Shown here piece by piece: positions 8,354 through 15,146 of a stretch of DNA of 64,000 bases. The first letter of the stretch is position 1. Each line of letters starts with the position of its first letter. The notes under the pieces were generated by a model. The model was given only the letters and a program-made list of their open reading frames with translations. It did not search any database and was not told where the DNA came from. The position numbers were made by a program, and so were the translations under genes. The stretch spans positions 2,385,501 to 2,449,500 of the forward strand of contig NZ_AP019400.1 of NCBI RefSeq assembly GCF_004295585.1. Direction: 5' to 3'. The DNA comes from Cohnella abietis (GTDB taxonomy: Bacteria > Bacillota > Bacilli > Paenibacillales > Paenibacillaceae).

Positions 8354-8388
8354 AACCCCACTAACCTGTATGGTTGGTGGGGTTATTT
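8354..8388 (+). terminator. strong terminator-like hairpin
   Basis: A 13-bp stem AACCCCACTAACC with GGTTGGTGGGGTT, one G-T pair, 5-base loop. It ends the ATPase/DUF4325 unit. Confidence 0.75.
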
Positions 8389-8447
8389 CGTATGTTGTCA
8401 TCAAAGGGAATATTATGTATTGTTGTGAAAGAGGAGGAGTGGACATC

Positions 8448-9062
8448 GTGGGTTTTTGGAACAGTTTGAAAAATGGCGGACTTGGAAAAAGCGGAGGCAT
8501 AAAGGGGTTGTTCGAGGAGATTGGAGAGAAAGTCCGAAAAAGTGACCTAAGCGTGAGAGACGTCTATCAACCCTCACGAATACTAAAAAGAACTGGTGAG
8601 AAAGTTGTACATAAAGTCAGACAGAAATCAGAAGTTATTGCAAACAACATAAATTCAAATTTTGGAACAAAAGTTGAAAACTTCAATGATACTGCAGTAA
8701 AATTCTCTTCAAACATCAAAAATGTTAAAGAAGCGATCAATCCGTTCAGTTACAGTATAATCAAGAAAGAAGCGGATCTAAATATTGGGGACCATATCTA
8801 TGTTTTTCGCCTCGGCTACTCGCATCATGCCATTTATATGGGTTCAAATAAAGTAATCCATTACTTGCGTGAAGAAGGCATTCGTATAGATAGCATAGAT
8901 ACTTTCGCTCAAGAAGCTGTTATTCAAGTGAAACATAGTGTTTGTACTCATGAACCTTCTGAGATTGTTCGAAGAGCATTTAGTCGGATCGGTGAACGTG
9001 AGTATGATCTGGTTTCCAACAACTGTGAACACTTAGCAAATTGGTGTCGCAATGGACGATAG
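8448..9062 (+). CDS. LRAT-domain (NlpC/P60-like) protein
   Basis: About 204 residues. The N-terminal half is polar and Lys-rich without a signal peptide. From LNIGDHIYVF the C-terminal ~95 residues form an LRAT-type domain of the papain-like NlpC/P60 clan: His in YSHHAIYMG, and the catalytic-Cys motif SNNCEHLANWC. Family members are thiol acyltransferases, hydrolases or phospholipases. GTG 8448 is 10 bases behind GAGGAGG (8431-8437). A nearer GTG at 8439 is too close, and an ATG further upstream has no site. It is separated from the SOS-type unit by a terminator but lies in the same cargo block. Target unknown. Confidence 0.7.
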   Translation: MGFWNSLKNGGLGKSGGIKGLFEEIGEKVRKSDLSVRDVYQPSRILKRTGEKVVHKVRQKSEVIANNINSNFGTKVENFNDTAVKFSSNIKNVKEAINPFSYSIIKKEADLNIGDHIYVFRLGYSHHAIYMGSNKVIHYLREEGIRIDSIDTFAQEAVIQVKHSVCTHEPSEIVRRAFSRIGEREYDLVSNNCEHLANWCRNGR

Positions 9063-9089
9063 CATACCTTAAATCATTCCGTTCAAAAT

Positions 9090-9122
9090 GAGCAGGAGGG
9101 GTAACCTCACTGCTCTGTTTTT
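9090..9122 (+). terminator. terminator of LRAT gene
   Basis: GAGCAG-GAGG pairs with CCTCACTGCTC (ends 9115), then a T run. A related hairpin without T tail recurs at 11102-11128. Confidence 0.7.
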
Positions 9123-9140
9123 GTCGACTTTTTAGTTTTT

Positions 9141-9860
9141 TTAGTATGCAAATAAATCAGCTATGATTACTTCGCCAGGAGAACCAAGATTATAAATAGA
9201 ATTAGTCGACAATTGAGTTGCACCGACATAAAGTTTAACACGTTTAACCGCCCCAATATCTACTTCTCCGCTCACCACTCCACTTTTCTCATCAATTTGA
9301 AACTCCTTAAACACTAAGCCAGATTCATCATTGAAAAACTACTTTTATTGGTTCGGCTCCAACTTTTACGGCAGCTTTGAATGAAATTTTTTGATAGTTT
9401 TTGTTTGTATTAAGAAGGATAGATTTAAGTAATAAACTATTGTTAACTTTTACGTAGAAACCAGATTTGAATGTTTCATTACCTACAGTTAAAAGGTCAG
9501 GATCGGTTGTTGGACTACCTCCATCAGCTTTTTCGAACAACTTTCCTTTTATCAAATCAACCTTATTATCTTTTGCTCCAATAGTAAGTTTGTTCGTTTT
9601 AGGGTCAAAGCTGGCCACATATCCCAAGCTCTCGGATAATTCATTTACCGGGACATAGACCTTGCCATTATACGTAATGGGCCTGATTTCTTTTCCTTTA
9701 TTATCTTTGGGCGTAAAAGACTTACCGAGGATTTTTGTTGTGATTGCATAATTAATTGTTGCTTTGATGTTTTCGATCTTTGCCGCTGCAGTAACGGTAG
9801 CTGTTACTAAGGAAGCAGCTAATACGGCGGAGATAATGATTAGTGTTCTTTTTTTATCAG
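9141..9860 (-). pseudogene. stalk-domain (copper amine oxidase N-like) secreted protein, frameshifted
   Basis: Minus-strand reading from ~9860 gives a signal peptide (KRTLIIISAVLAASL..., ending ATVTAAA), then a copper-amine-oxidase-N-like stalk domain (ITYNGKVYVPVNELSESLGYV, then NKLTIG) and a beta-rich C part. The frame stops at 9328, but the adjacent frame continues sensibly (NDESGLVFKEFQIDEKSG ... EVIIADLFAY) to a TAA at 9141. One extra T in the T5 run near 9340 explains it: removing one T rejoins the frames. The start is also odd: AGGAG is followed at normal spacing by CTG-ATA with no ATG, GTG or TTG. Two defects together suggest a decayed gene. A paralogue with intact reading frame lies at 13125-13844. 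Confidence 0.7.
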
Positions 9861-9962
9861 ATTTTCTCCTAAAATTACAATATTTGATTACTTTCTCATT
9901 TATTAGACCAATTAAAGGAAATGCCCTCCTTTTGTAGAAAGGTGATATAGGGAGGTGTTACT

Positions 9963-10250
9963 ATTAGTAAAGACAAACTTAGGTATGCTATTTTGAAGGA
10001 AATTTCCAATGGCAATACTCCACTCTCTGAAGAGGAGTTAAGCGTCGATGGAAAAGAATTCGACGATGCTGTAAATTTCTTGGTGAGAGAAAAGTATTTA
10101 ATTGGCGTAGAACATTATGATGACAGGCCTCAATTGCACAAGATTGGACCGGAACTTACCGAAAAAGGTGAGAAGTATCTCGAAGAAAATAGCACATTTT
10201 CCAAAACTTACAGAGGTTTAAAAGAAATAAGAGATTGGTTATGGTTGTAG
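9963..10250 (+). CDS. yjcQ: YjcQ-family winged-helix protein, probable ATT start
   Basis: About 95 residues. The sequence (KDKLRYAILKEISNGNTP, RPQLHKIGPELTEKGEKYLEE, YRGLKEIRDW) matches the YjcQ family of small winged-helix proteins common in Bacillales phages and chromosomes. The conserved N-terminus begins upstream of the only canonical start (TTG 9993, no site). Going upstream there is no ATG, GTG or TTG before the in-frame TAG at 9948, but GGAGGTG (9951-9957) sits at normal distance from ATT 9963. An ATT start is therefore the best reading. Probably a DNA-binding regulator; target unknown. Confidence 0.75.
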   Translation: MSKDKLRYAILKEISNGNTPLSEEELSVDGKEFDDAVNFLVREKYLIGVEHYDDRPQLHKIGPELTEKGEKYLEENSTFSKTYRGLKEIRDWLWL

Positions 10251-10267
10251 CACCTTCGGGTGCTTTT
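10250..10267 (+). terminator. UUCG terminator of yjcQ
   Basis: GCACC-TTCG-GGTGC followed by five Ts. Confidence 0.85.
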
Positions 10268-10362
10268 TCTTTTGCGATAGCTCAGGAAAAGTTTCCTTAC
10301 CTCTAAAATCATCATTACAACCAAATTCCCTAAATCCTCGAAACTTTACAATCAAATATTTG

Positions 10363-10390
10363 CCCGAGGGCTTCGGCTTTCGGGATTTTT
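10363..10390 (+). terminator. orphan UUCG terminator
   Basis: CCCGAGGGC-TTCG-GCTTTCGGG followed by ATTTTT. No recognisable gene lies between it and the previous terminator, so it may be the relic of a lost gene. Confidence 0.6.
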
Positions 10391-10454
10391 GTCATTTAAC
10401 TTTACATATTCGCACCAGTTCCGTATAGCAACTTTACATTCATATGTTCTCAGA

Positions 10455-10490
10455 AAAAGCCCGTCGACCAATTAAGGTTGACGGGCTTTT
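10455..10490 (-). terminator. bidirectional terminator
   Basis: A ~15-bp stem AAAAGCCCGTCGACC with GGTTGACGGGCTTTT. It ends the Ltp-type lipoprotein gene on the minus strand. Confidence 0.8.
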
Positions 10491-10501
10491 CTTTGTTCAT
10501 A

Positions 10502-10987
10502 CTATTCTAAATGATCTATCGCGTATTGCGCTTCCTCTTTGGTGAATTTTTCTCCATATTCTGAAATCAATTGATCGTAAATGTCCGCATCTGACATATT
10601 CATTTCCGCATATGATTTAGCCATTCTTTGTGCATTTTTTTTCCAATCAATAGTGATATTATCTATGGCATATTGAGCGGCTTCTTTAGGAAAATTTTCT
10701 CCATATTCAGAGGTCAGTTGATCGTAAATACCCGCCTTTGACATATTCATAGTCTCTGCGTAGGATTCCGCCATTTTTAATGCCGCCCTATATTCTCTAG
10801 GCACACTCTTCTCAGTAGCTGCCGGTGTTGGCGTCTCTTTATCCACTACCGGTGCATTCGTTGCCTCGGTCACAGTAGCCGAACTCGTCGGTACTGATCC
10901 ACTTGCAGGCTTGAGAACTTCATTTTCCGGAGAGCAACCAGAAAGAAGTAGAGCGGCCATCGCGCTAGTGATTAAAACTTTCTTCAT
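10502..10987 (-). CDS. Ltp-type host-cell-surface lipoprotein
   Basis: About 161 residues. A lipoprotein signal peptide ends in LLLSGC (Cys 18). A Thr/Pro/Ala-rich linker is followed by two ~47-residue helical repeats: YAETMNMSKAGIYDQLTSEYG and AEMNMSDADIYDQLISEYGEKF, each ending QYAID. This is the Ltp repeat family. The family's best-known member, Ltp of Streptococcus thermophilus phage TP-J34, blocks injection of incoming phage DNA (established knowledge), so a superinfection-exclusion role is plausible here but not shown. Start ATG 10987 has GGGGGA at 10994-10999. Confidence 0.75.
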   Translation of the reverse strand: MKKVLITSAMAALLLSGCSPENEVLKPASGSVPTSSATVTEATNAPVVDKETPTPAATEKSVPREYRAALKMAESYAETMNMSKAGIYDQLTSEYGENFPKEAAQYAIDNITIDWKKNAQRMAKSYAEMNMSDADIYDQLISEYGEKFTKEEAQYAIDHLE

Positions 10988-11068
10988 TCCAAATCCCCCA
11001 ATTATAGGAATAAAATCTATTCCTAATGTTACAATAAGTGGCGGATTTTGACGAGTACTGGTTTTCAA

Positions 11069-11347
11069 TGAGTATCTATGTAAAGGGCTATTTTACAAGA
11101 AAGAGCAGGAGGGAAGACCTCGCTGCTCTTATCATCAGAACTAGTTTTTGGGACTGTTTGAGTTAGGCTTTATTTTCATAAGGCTCACGGAGGGCGATTA
11201 CCTTTTTTGGTAATGATTCCTTCTGATTGATTAGAAACACCGCGCTTTCTATTATTCTTCCATAGAGACTAGAGATTAAAGAGATATTTCTTTAGCTCAA
11301 ATCAAGGTGGCATATAAAACGACTTGGGAGCAAGTTGAGACTGATCG
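11069..11347. other. non-coding stretch with one hairpin
   Basis: A 27-base hairpin at 11102-11128 (AGAGCA...TGCTCT) resembles the terminator at 9090. Nothing else is recognisable. A 21-codon open frame just before 11347 is not convincing. Confidence 0.4.
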
Positions 11348-11686
11348 TCAACGAAGCGGGTTACTGACTTTATGATGATTTCCTTTGCAGTCGGCCCAGT
11401 AGGGCACATCATCTTTAATACACATCCACAACGGAGAGTTGAAGAGTGTGTTCAATTCACTCTCATTATTGTATCCATTGAAATTCACCGGTATAACAGG
11501 ACCGTCGCGATGATAAAACCTAGGCATGAACTTAGCTGTTATATATTGCGGATGAGAGGACATAAACCGATATAGTCTAAGGATTCTTGTGATCGCCCTG
11601 GATTCAGCGTGTTCAAATCGTACGAATACATTCACCTTAATAATTTTGCCACTTTCCTGATCTGTGACCGATGAATGGAGACCCAT
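11348..11686 (-). CDS. hypothetical protein, possibly truncated
   Basis: 112 residues from ATG 11686, with no clear ribosome binding site. The composition looks protein-like (VNVFVRFEHAESRAITRI, HPQYITAKFMPRFYHRDG, CIKDDVPYWADCKGNHH). No family recognised. The frame stays open to 11767, close to the apparent recombination junction with the Fn3 gene on the other strand. The original N-terminus may therefore be lost. Confidence 0.4.
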   Translation of the reverse strand: MGLHSSVTDQESGKIIKVNVFVRFEHAESRAITRILRLYRFMSSHPQYITAKFMPRFYHRDGPVIPVNFNGYNNESELNTLFNSPLWMCIKDDVPYWADCKGNHHKVSNPLR

Positions 11687-11749
11687 TCTTAATATTATCA
11701 ATTGGAGAGTTGGAGCTTTTAGGAATAGATACCACAACTGCATTACCAG

Positions 11750-12260
11750 AAAAATTACAAATCTCACAGCAATAGCTCAGAATTCAAGCATCGTTCTTAA
11801 TTGGTCAACTGTAACAGGAGCAACAAGCTATATAGTTCAAAGGAGTACTACGGTTGGCGGTCCATATACAGCCATTGCTAGTAATGTATCAGGCACAACT
11901 TATTCCGATACCTCTGCGGTGGCCGGTACGACCTATTATTATGTTGTACTCGCTGTTAATTCTAATGGTCAAAGTGGTCCATCTAATGAAGCTTCTGCTA
12001 AAATAGAAGCTGCTTCCGGCAGCAGAGCCTTACTGACGATCTACATCTCCGGCGGTCAGATTAAAGAGTATGACCTTTCCGCAGCTGAGCTTAATGCCTT
12101 TATCTCCTGGTACGATGCCAAAGATACCGGTACGGGTCCTGCTAAGTACAAGTTTATTAAGACATGGAACAAAGGACCGTTTAAGGCTCGTACTGAATAT
12201 GTAATCTTTGATAAGATCTTAACGTTTGATGTAGATGAGTATGATGCATTGAATCCATAA
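11750..12260 (+). pseudogene. fibronectin type III protein with conserved tail, 5'-truncated
   Basis: From ~11750 there is a clear Fn3 domain (NLTAIAQNSSIVLNWSTVTG ... TTYYYVVLAVNSNGQSGPSNEA). The same ~76-residue tail as in the kelch protein follows (RALLTIYISGG ... FDKILTFDVDEYDALNP). The open frame reaches back to GTG 11664, but those residues have no Fn3 or signal-peptide character, have no ribosome binding site, and lie antisense to another reading frame. The gene has evidently lost its promoter and secretion signal at a junction near 11750. Confidence 0.65.
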
Positions 12261-12271
12261 CATTGTATGGT

Positions 12272-12298
12272 CCAGGGGCTTCGGCTCTTGGGCTTTTT
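12272..12298 (+). terminator. UUCG terminator of the Fn3-tail gene
   Basis: CCAGGGGC-TTCG-GCTCTTGG then a T run; second copy of the tail-associated terminator. Confidence 0.85.
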
Positions 12299-12383
12299 AT
12301 TTTAAACTGTAGATAAAGCAGGAGAATCGACACGAAACGCGAAAATGTTAACTACTGGAATATAACTTCAAGGAGTGGACTTG

Positions 12384-12947
12384 GTGAAATCTTTTTTAAG
12401 ACTTACTGTACTTGTACTACTAATAACGGTTGCAGTTGGGTGTAGTGGGGGGAGTAGTTTCAAGCCAAATACCTTTTCGTCATCAGATATGTGTATTGTT
12501 AAGATCAATAACAAATCAAAGGTGTGTTACGGGGATTCCCGGTCTCAAGCTGAGAAAGTTTTGGGCTCAGGGACAAAGTCTCCATTCGGTTATGAGTATG
12601 ATTTCGGGGTGAAATTAGCGTTTCGGGATGACAAAATTGTTTTCCTCTCTTTCGATGAAGATGCAAAAGGGGTTTATAGAACTGCACGCGGAGCCAAGAT
12701 TGGAATGCTAAATAGCGACGTTAAAAAGCTATACGGCAATAAGTATTCAGGTGAAGACGGGATTTATTTAGGGTATTTTTATGATTCAAAAGACAAAAAG
12801 TTTATTGACGAGGTGCCACCGACATGGACAGACCCTAATTCTGATATTGGAGTGAACACTTTTGTATTACAAGCATATTTTGACGATAACGGGTACACAG
12901 ATCGGATTATGTTGATTGATTACCAATATGCAATAAAAATGCAATGA
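12384..12947 (+). CDS. hypothetical lipoprotein
   Basis: About 187 residues. The signal sequence ends in VAVGC (Cys 20). Two related segments (DSRSQAEKVLGS and ARGAKIGMLNSDVKKLYG, each followed by a short beta meander) resemble the two-lobed alpha/beta repeats of BamE/BLIP-like lipoproteins; this is only a fold-level impression. GTG 12384 has AGGAG at 12371-12375. Function unknown. Confidence 0.6.
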   Translation: MKSFLRLTVLVLLITVAVGCSGGSSFKPNTFSSSDMCIVKINNKSKVCYGDSRSQAEKVLGSGTKSPFGYEYDFGVKLAFRDDKIVFLSFDEDAKGVYRTARGAKIGMLNSDVKKLYGNKYSGEDGIYLGYFYDSKDKKFIDEVPPTWTDPNSDIGVNTFVLQAYFDDNGYTDRIMLIDYQYAIKMQ

Positions 12948-13008
12948 CAGCCGCATCAAATTACCAAGAGTTTGGGATTATCAAAGAGTATCTATGTAAT
13001 TAGGAATC

Positions 13009-13056
13009 TTTGACAAGGTGCTTCCCGTTGATCTAGAAGTAGTAGTAAATCCATAA
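13009..13056 (+). pseudogene. remnant of the conserved tail domain (third copy)
   Basis: The 16 codons FDKVLPVDLEVVVNP-stop align with FDKILTFDVDEYDAVNP-stop of the kelch gene. The untranslated bases after the stop and the UUCG terminator are also conserved. Upstream homology is lost. It marks a third, nearly erased gene of the same type. Confidence 0.65.
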
Positions 13057-13065
13057 CAATGTGTG

Positions 13066-13097
13066 GCCCGTTGGCTTCGTCTGACGGGCTTTTTTTA
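13066..13097 (+). terminator. UUCG terminator, third copy
   Basis: GCCCGTTGGC-TTCG-TCTGACGGGC followed by seven Ts. Confidence 0.85.
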
Positions 13098-13120
13098 TAA
13101 AAAAGAGCCCAGAAGGGCTC
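13098..13120 (-). terminator. terminator of minus-strand stalk-domain gene
   Basis: GAGCCC-TTCT-GGGCTC read on the minus strand, then TTTTTT. Back to back with the preceding plus-strand terminator. Confidence 0.8.
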
Positions 13121-13124
13121 CATA

Positions 13125-13844
13125 CTATTTAACCTTAAACCAAATGCCGCCCGTGCCATCATATTTACGACCGAACGCTAACAGTGGAGCAGAATCATCT
13201 TTCTGGACTTGGAATACTGCCCAGCCAGTGTTGGAAGCTCCTGTATATAAATTAGAGTCAAGTTTAGGATCGGGAGAAACGGCAAACGCCGCATAACCGT
13301 AATCTTTACCTGTAGTAGACACAAGAGTGAAGGATCCACCGCTGATACTTATTTGAGCGTCCGTTTTAGCGGTCTTTGTGACGGTAACACTAATCTTTGC
13401 GAGAAGATATTCAAATCCGCTCACCGCCTCAGAATTAAATTGATTAGCTTCTTGGATTAGCTTCCAAGCTTCTTCACCTCTAATTGCTTCGTCAACCGAA
13501 ATAGTTGCGCTGTATTTTTCGATAATATTATCAATCGAGATGCTTGCCTTTGTTTTGAGTGGAGCAGGATTGCTGCGGGCTAGGCCGATATTCGACTTAG
13601 GAGCAGTTTTAGGTGTGATGGCTATCGTTTCAGTTTTTTTGTCGTAATTGTAATCTAGCCCGCCTATAAAATCGGTAATTGTTTTAATGGGGGCATAAAG
13701 AGTTCCGTTAATCTCACGAACATCTGTCTTGACTACTTTTCCATCGAGTTTTAATGTGTACTTTGTCGCTGCATAAGAACCTAAAGTGAATGAGGCAAGA
13801 ATCAACAACATTACTGTAGAGATGATAAAAATTTTCTTCTTCAT
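13125..13844 (-). CDS. secreted stalk-domain protein (copper amine oxidase N-like)
   Basis: About 239 residues. A signal peptide (MKKKIFIISTVMLLI..., ending GSYAA) leads into a stalk domain (LKLDGKVVKTDVREINGTLY, then APIKTITDFIGG and KKTETIAITP). A C-terminal ~120-residue beta-sandwich follows (FEYLLAKISVTVTKT, then GWAVFQVQKDD). Despite the family name such domains do not imply amine oxidase activity; they are surface stalks in Firmicutes. ATG 13844 has GAGGT close upstream. It is the apparently intact relative of the broken gene at 9141-9860. Confidence 0.7.
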   Translation of the reverse strand: MKKKIFIISTVMLLILASFTLGSYAATKYTLKLDGKVVKTDVREINGTLYAPIKTITDFIGGLDYNYDKKTETIAITPKTAPKSNIGLARSNPAPLKTKASISIDNIIEKYSATISVDEAIRGEEAWKLIQEANQFNSEAVSGFEYLLAKISVTVTKTAKTDAQISISGGSFTLVSTTGKDYGYAAFAVSPDPKLDSNLYTGASNTGWAVFQVQKDDSAPLLAFGRKYDGTGGIWFKVK

Positions 13845-14056
13845 ATTTACCTCGAGGTTGTCTCCATCGGCTGGAGGATTTGCTATCACATAATTACCTA
13901 TAGTCTACATGAAATGTCTGGTCGTGGTGATATGTGGAAGAAAACCCAATATAAATAACCCCAATAACATATGGTCAGTAGGGTTTTATTCGAGTCTAGT
14001 TGAAGTGTATTTCTTAATCACTATGTAACCACTTATTATTACAATTTCTCCCAAAA

Positions 14057-14980
14057 TTAAATTTCATTTTGCATCATATCCATTAATGAACTGTGCAAAT
14101 CTTGATCTATTATTCCGGATAAGTCAATCCTATTAATTACAGCACGCTCAAGGTCGCTATTAATACTTTTGATTATAGTTTTAGATAAATCGCCTTCTAT
14201 TTCTAATATCCCACTATATGTTGTCTGATAATATAACCCCCAAAACAATCCTATGTTTTTATTCAAGACCATTGTCTTTACTGAATCATCTTCTTCATGA
14301 AAGACATCAGAATCCATAGCAATTTTTTTGTTTAATGCCCAAATAATAAAATTATATACGTTTCCTTCTTTGTCTATTTTTTTAAGCTCAATAAAGTAAT
14401 ACAAAAATATTATTTGATGTATTGATTGGAATTGTACATAATTCAATATGAAATTATTAAGTTCATTAGTGCTAAGCTCTTCAGTTTTAACGCTGTTGAA
14501 ATTTCCTAGAGCAAAGTATAAGTTATATTTAGTCTCCATTACGGTTTCACGTACTTGCTCCAAAGATGTGTTCATAATTGCATTTTGATCAAGTTGCTCT
14601 TGCAATGAAGAGGAAATTTGCTTGAATCCCGTATTCATATGATTAATTGTTTGTTCTAAGCTATCTCGCAATTCTGCCACTGTTTCATTTAATCGGAGAG
14701 ATACTTGTTCATTCGTTCTATCAAGACTGGATGTTACACTCTCTATTCTTTTTGCAGAAGTGTCTAGTTTTTCATTTGAACTACCGTAAATAGAATTCTG
14801 ATAAAATGCATAAATTAATGCAGCAACAGCCAGTATGATACTACTTAAAGTACCTGCAAATCCTATGTACGATACTACCTCATTACCGTTTTTACCGTAA
14901 AAAAAAGAAAACAAAAGCAATCCTGTCCAAACTAGGAAAGCTATCATGTACCTATAATGAAGCTTTTCTTTGTCATTCAA
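14057..14980 (-). CDS. membrane-anchored coiled-coil protein of unknown function
   Basis: About 307 residues. Two membrane helices (about 12-28 and 38-58) are followed by a long coiled coil (about 65-145, with DRTNEQVSLRLNETVAELRD and similar heptads) and a cytoplasmic alpha-helical C-terminal domain. No family recognised. The only workable start is TTG 14980, directly after an in-frame stop, with AGGGTGG at suitable distance. Two membrane spans plus a sensor-like coiled coil resemble membrane effectors seen in accessory islands, but nothing here proves a role. Confidence 0.55.
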   Translation of the reverse strand: MNDKEKLHYRYMIAFLVWTGLLLFSFFYGKNGNEVVSYIGFAGTLSSIILAVAALIYAFYQNSIYGSSNEKLDTSAKRIESVTSSLDRTNEQVSLRLNETVAELRDSLEQTINHMNTGFKQISSSLQEQLDQNAIMNTSLEQVRETVMETKYNLYFALGNFNSVKTEELSTNELNNFILNYVQFQSIHQIIFLYYFIELKKIDKEGNVYNFIIWALNKKIAMDSDVFHEEDDSVKTMVLNKNIGLFWGLYYQTTYSGILEIEGDLSKTIIKSINSDLERAVINRIDLSGIIDQDLHSSLMDMMQNEI

Positions 14981-15091
14981 TCAATTCGCCACCCTACGAC
15001 ATTTTTATACATAATATTCGAGGGGGCAAATGGAAAATCCTTCTTGTCTGAGCTTATTTCTTACACCCTCCACGAAATAGTCCCATTCCAA

Positions 15092-15138
15092 GAAAAAGAC
15101 CTCCAACCCGCTTATAAAGCGTGGATGGAGGTCTTTCC
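15092..15138 (-). terminator. terminator of the transporter operon
   Basis: GAAAAAGACCTCCA pairs with TGGAGGTCTTTCC across a short spacer; on the minus strand it ends in a T run, 9 bases after the binding-protein gene. Confidence 0.8.
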
Positions 15139-15146
15139 AATTCATC

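Noticed and set aside
13125..13844. Copper amine oxidase enzyme
   Set aside because: Only the small stalk domain that carries that family name is present; no catalytic domain or topaquinone motif.
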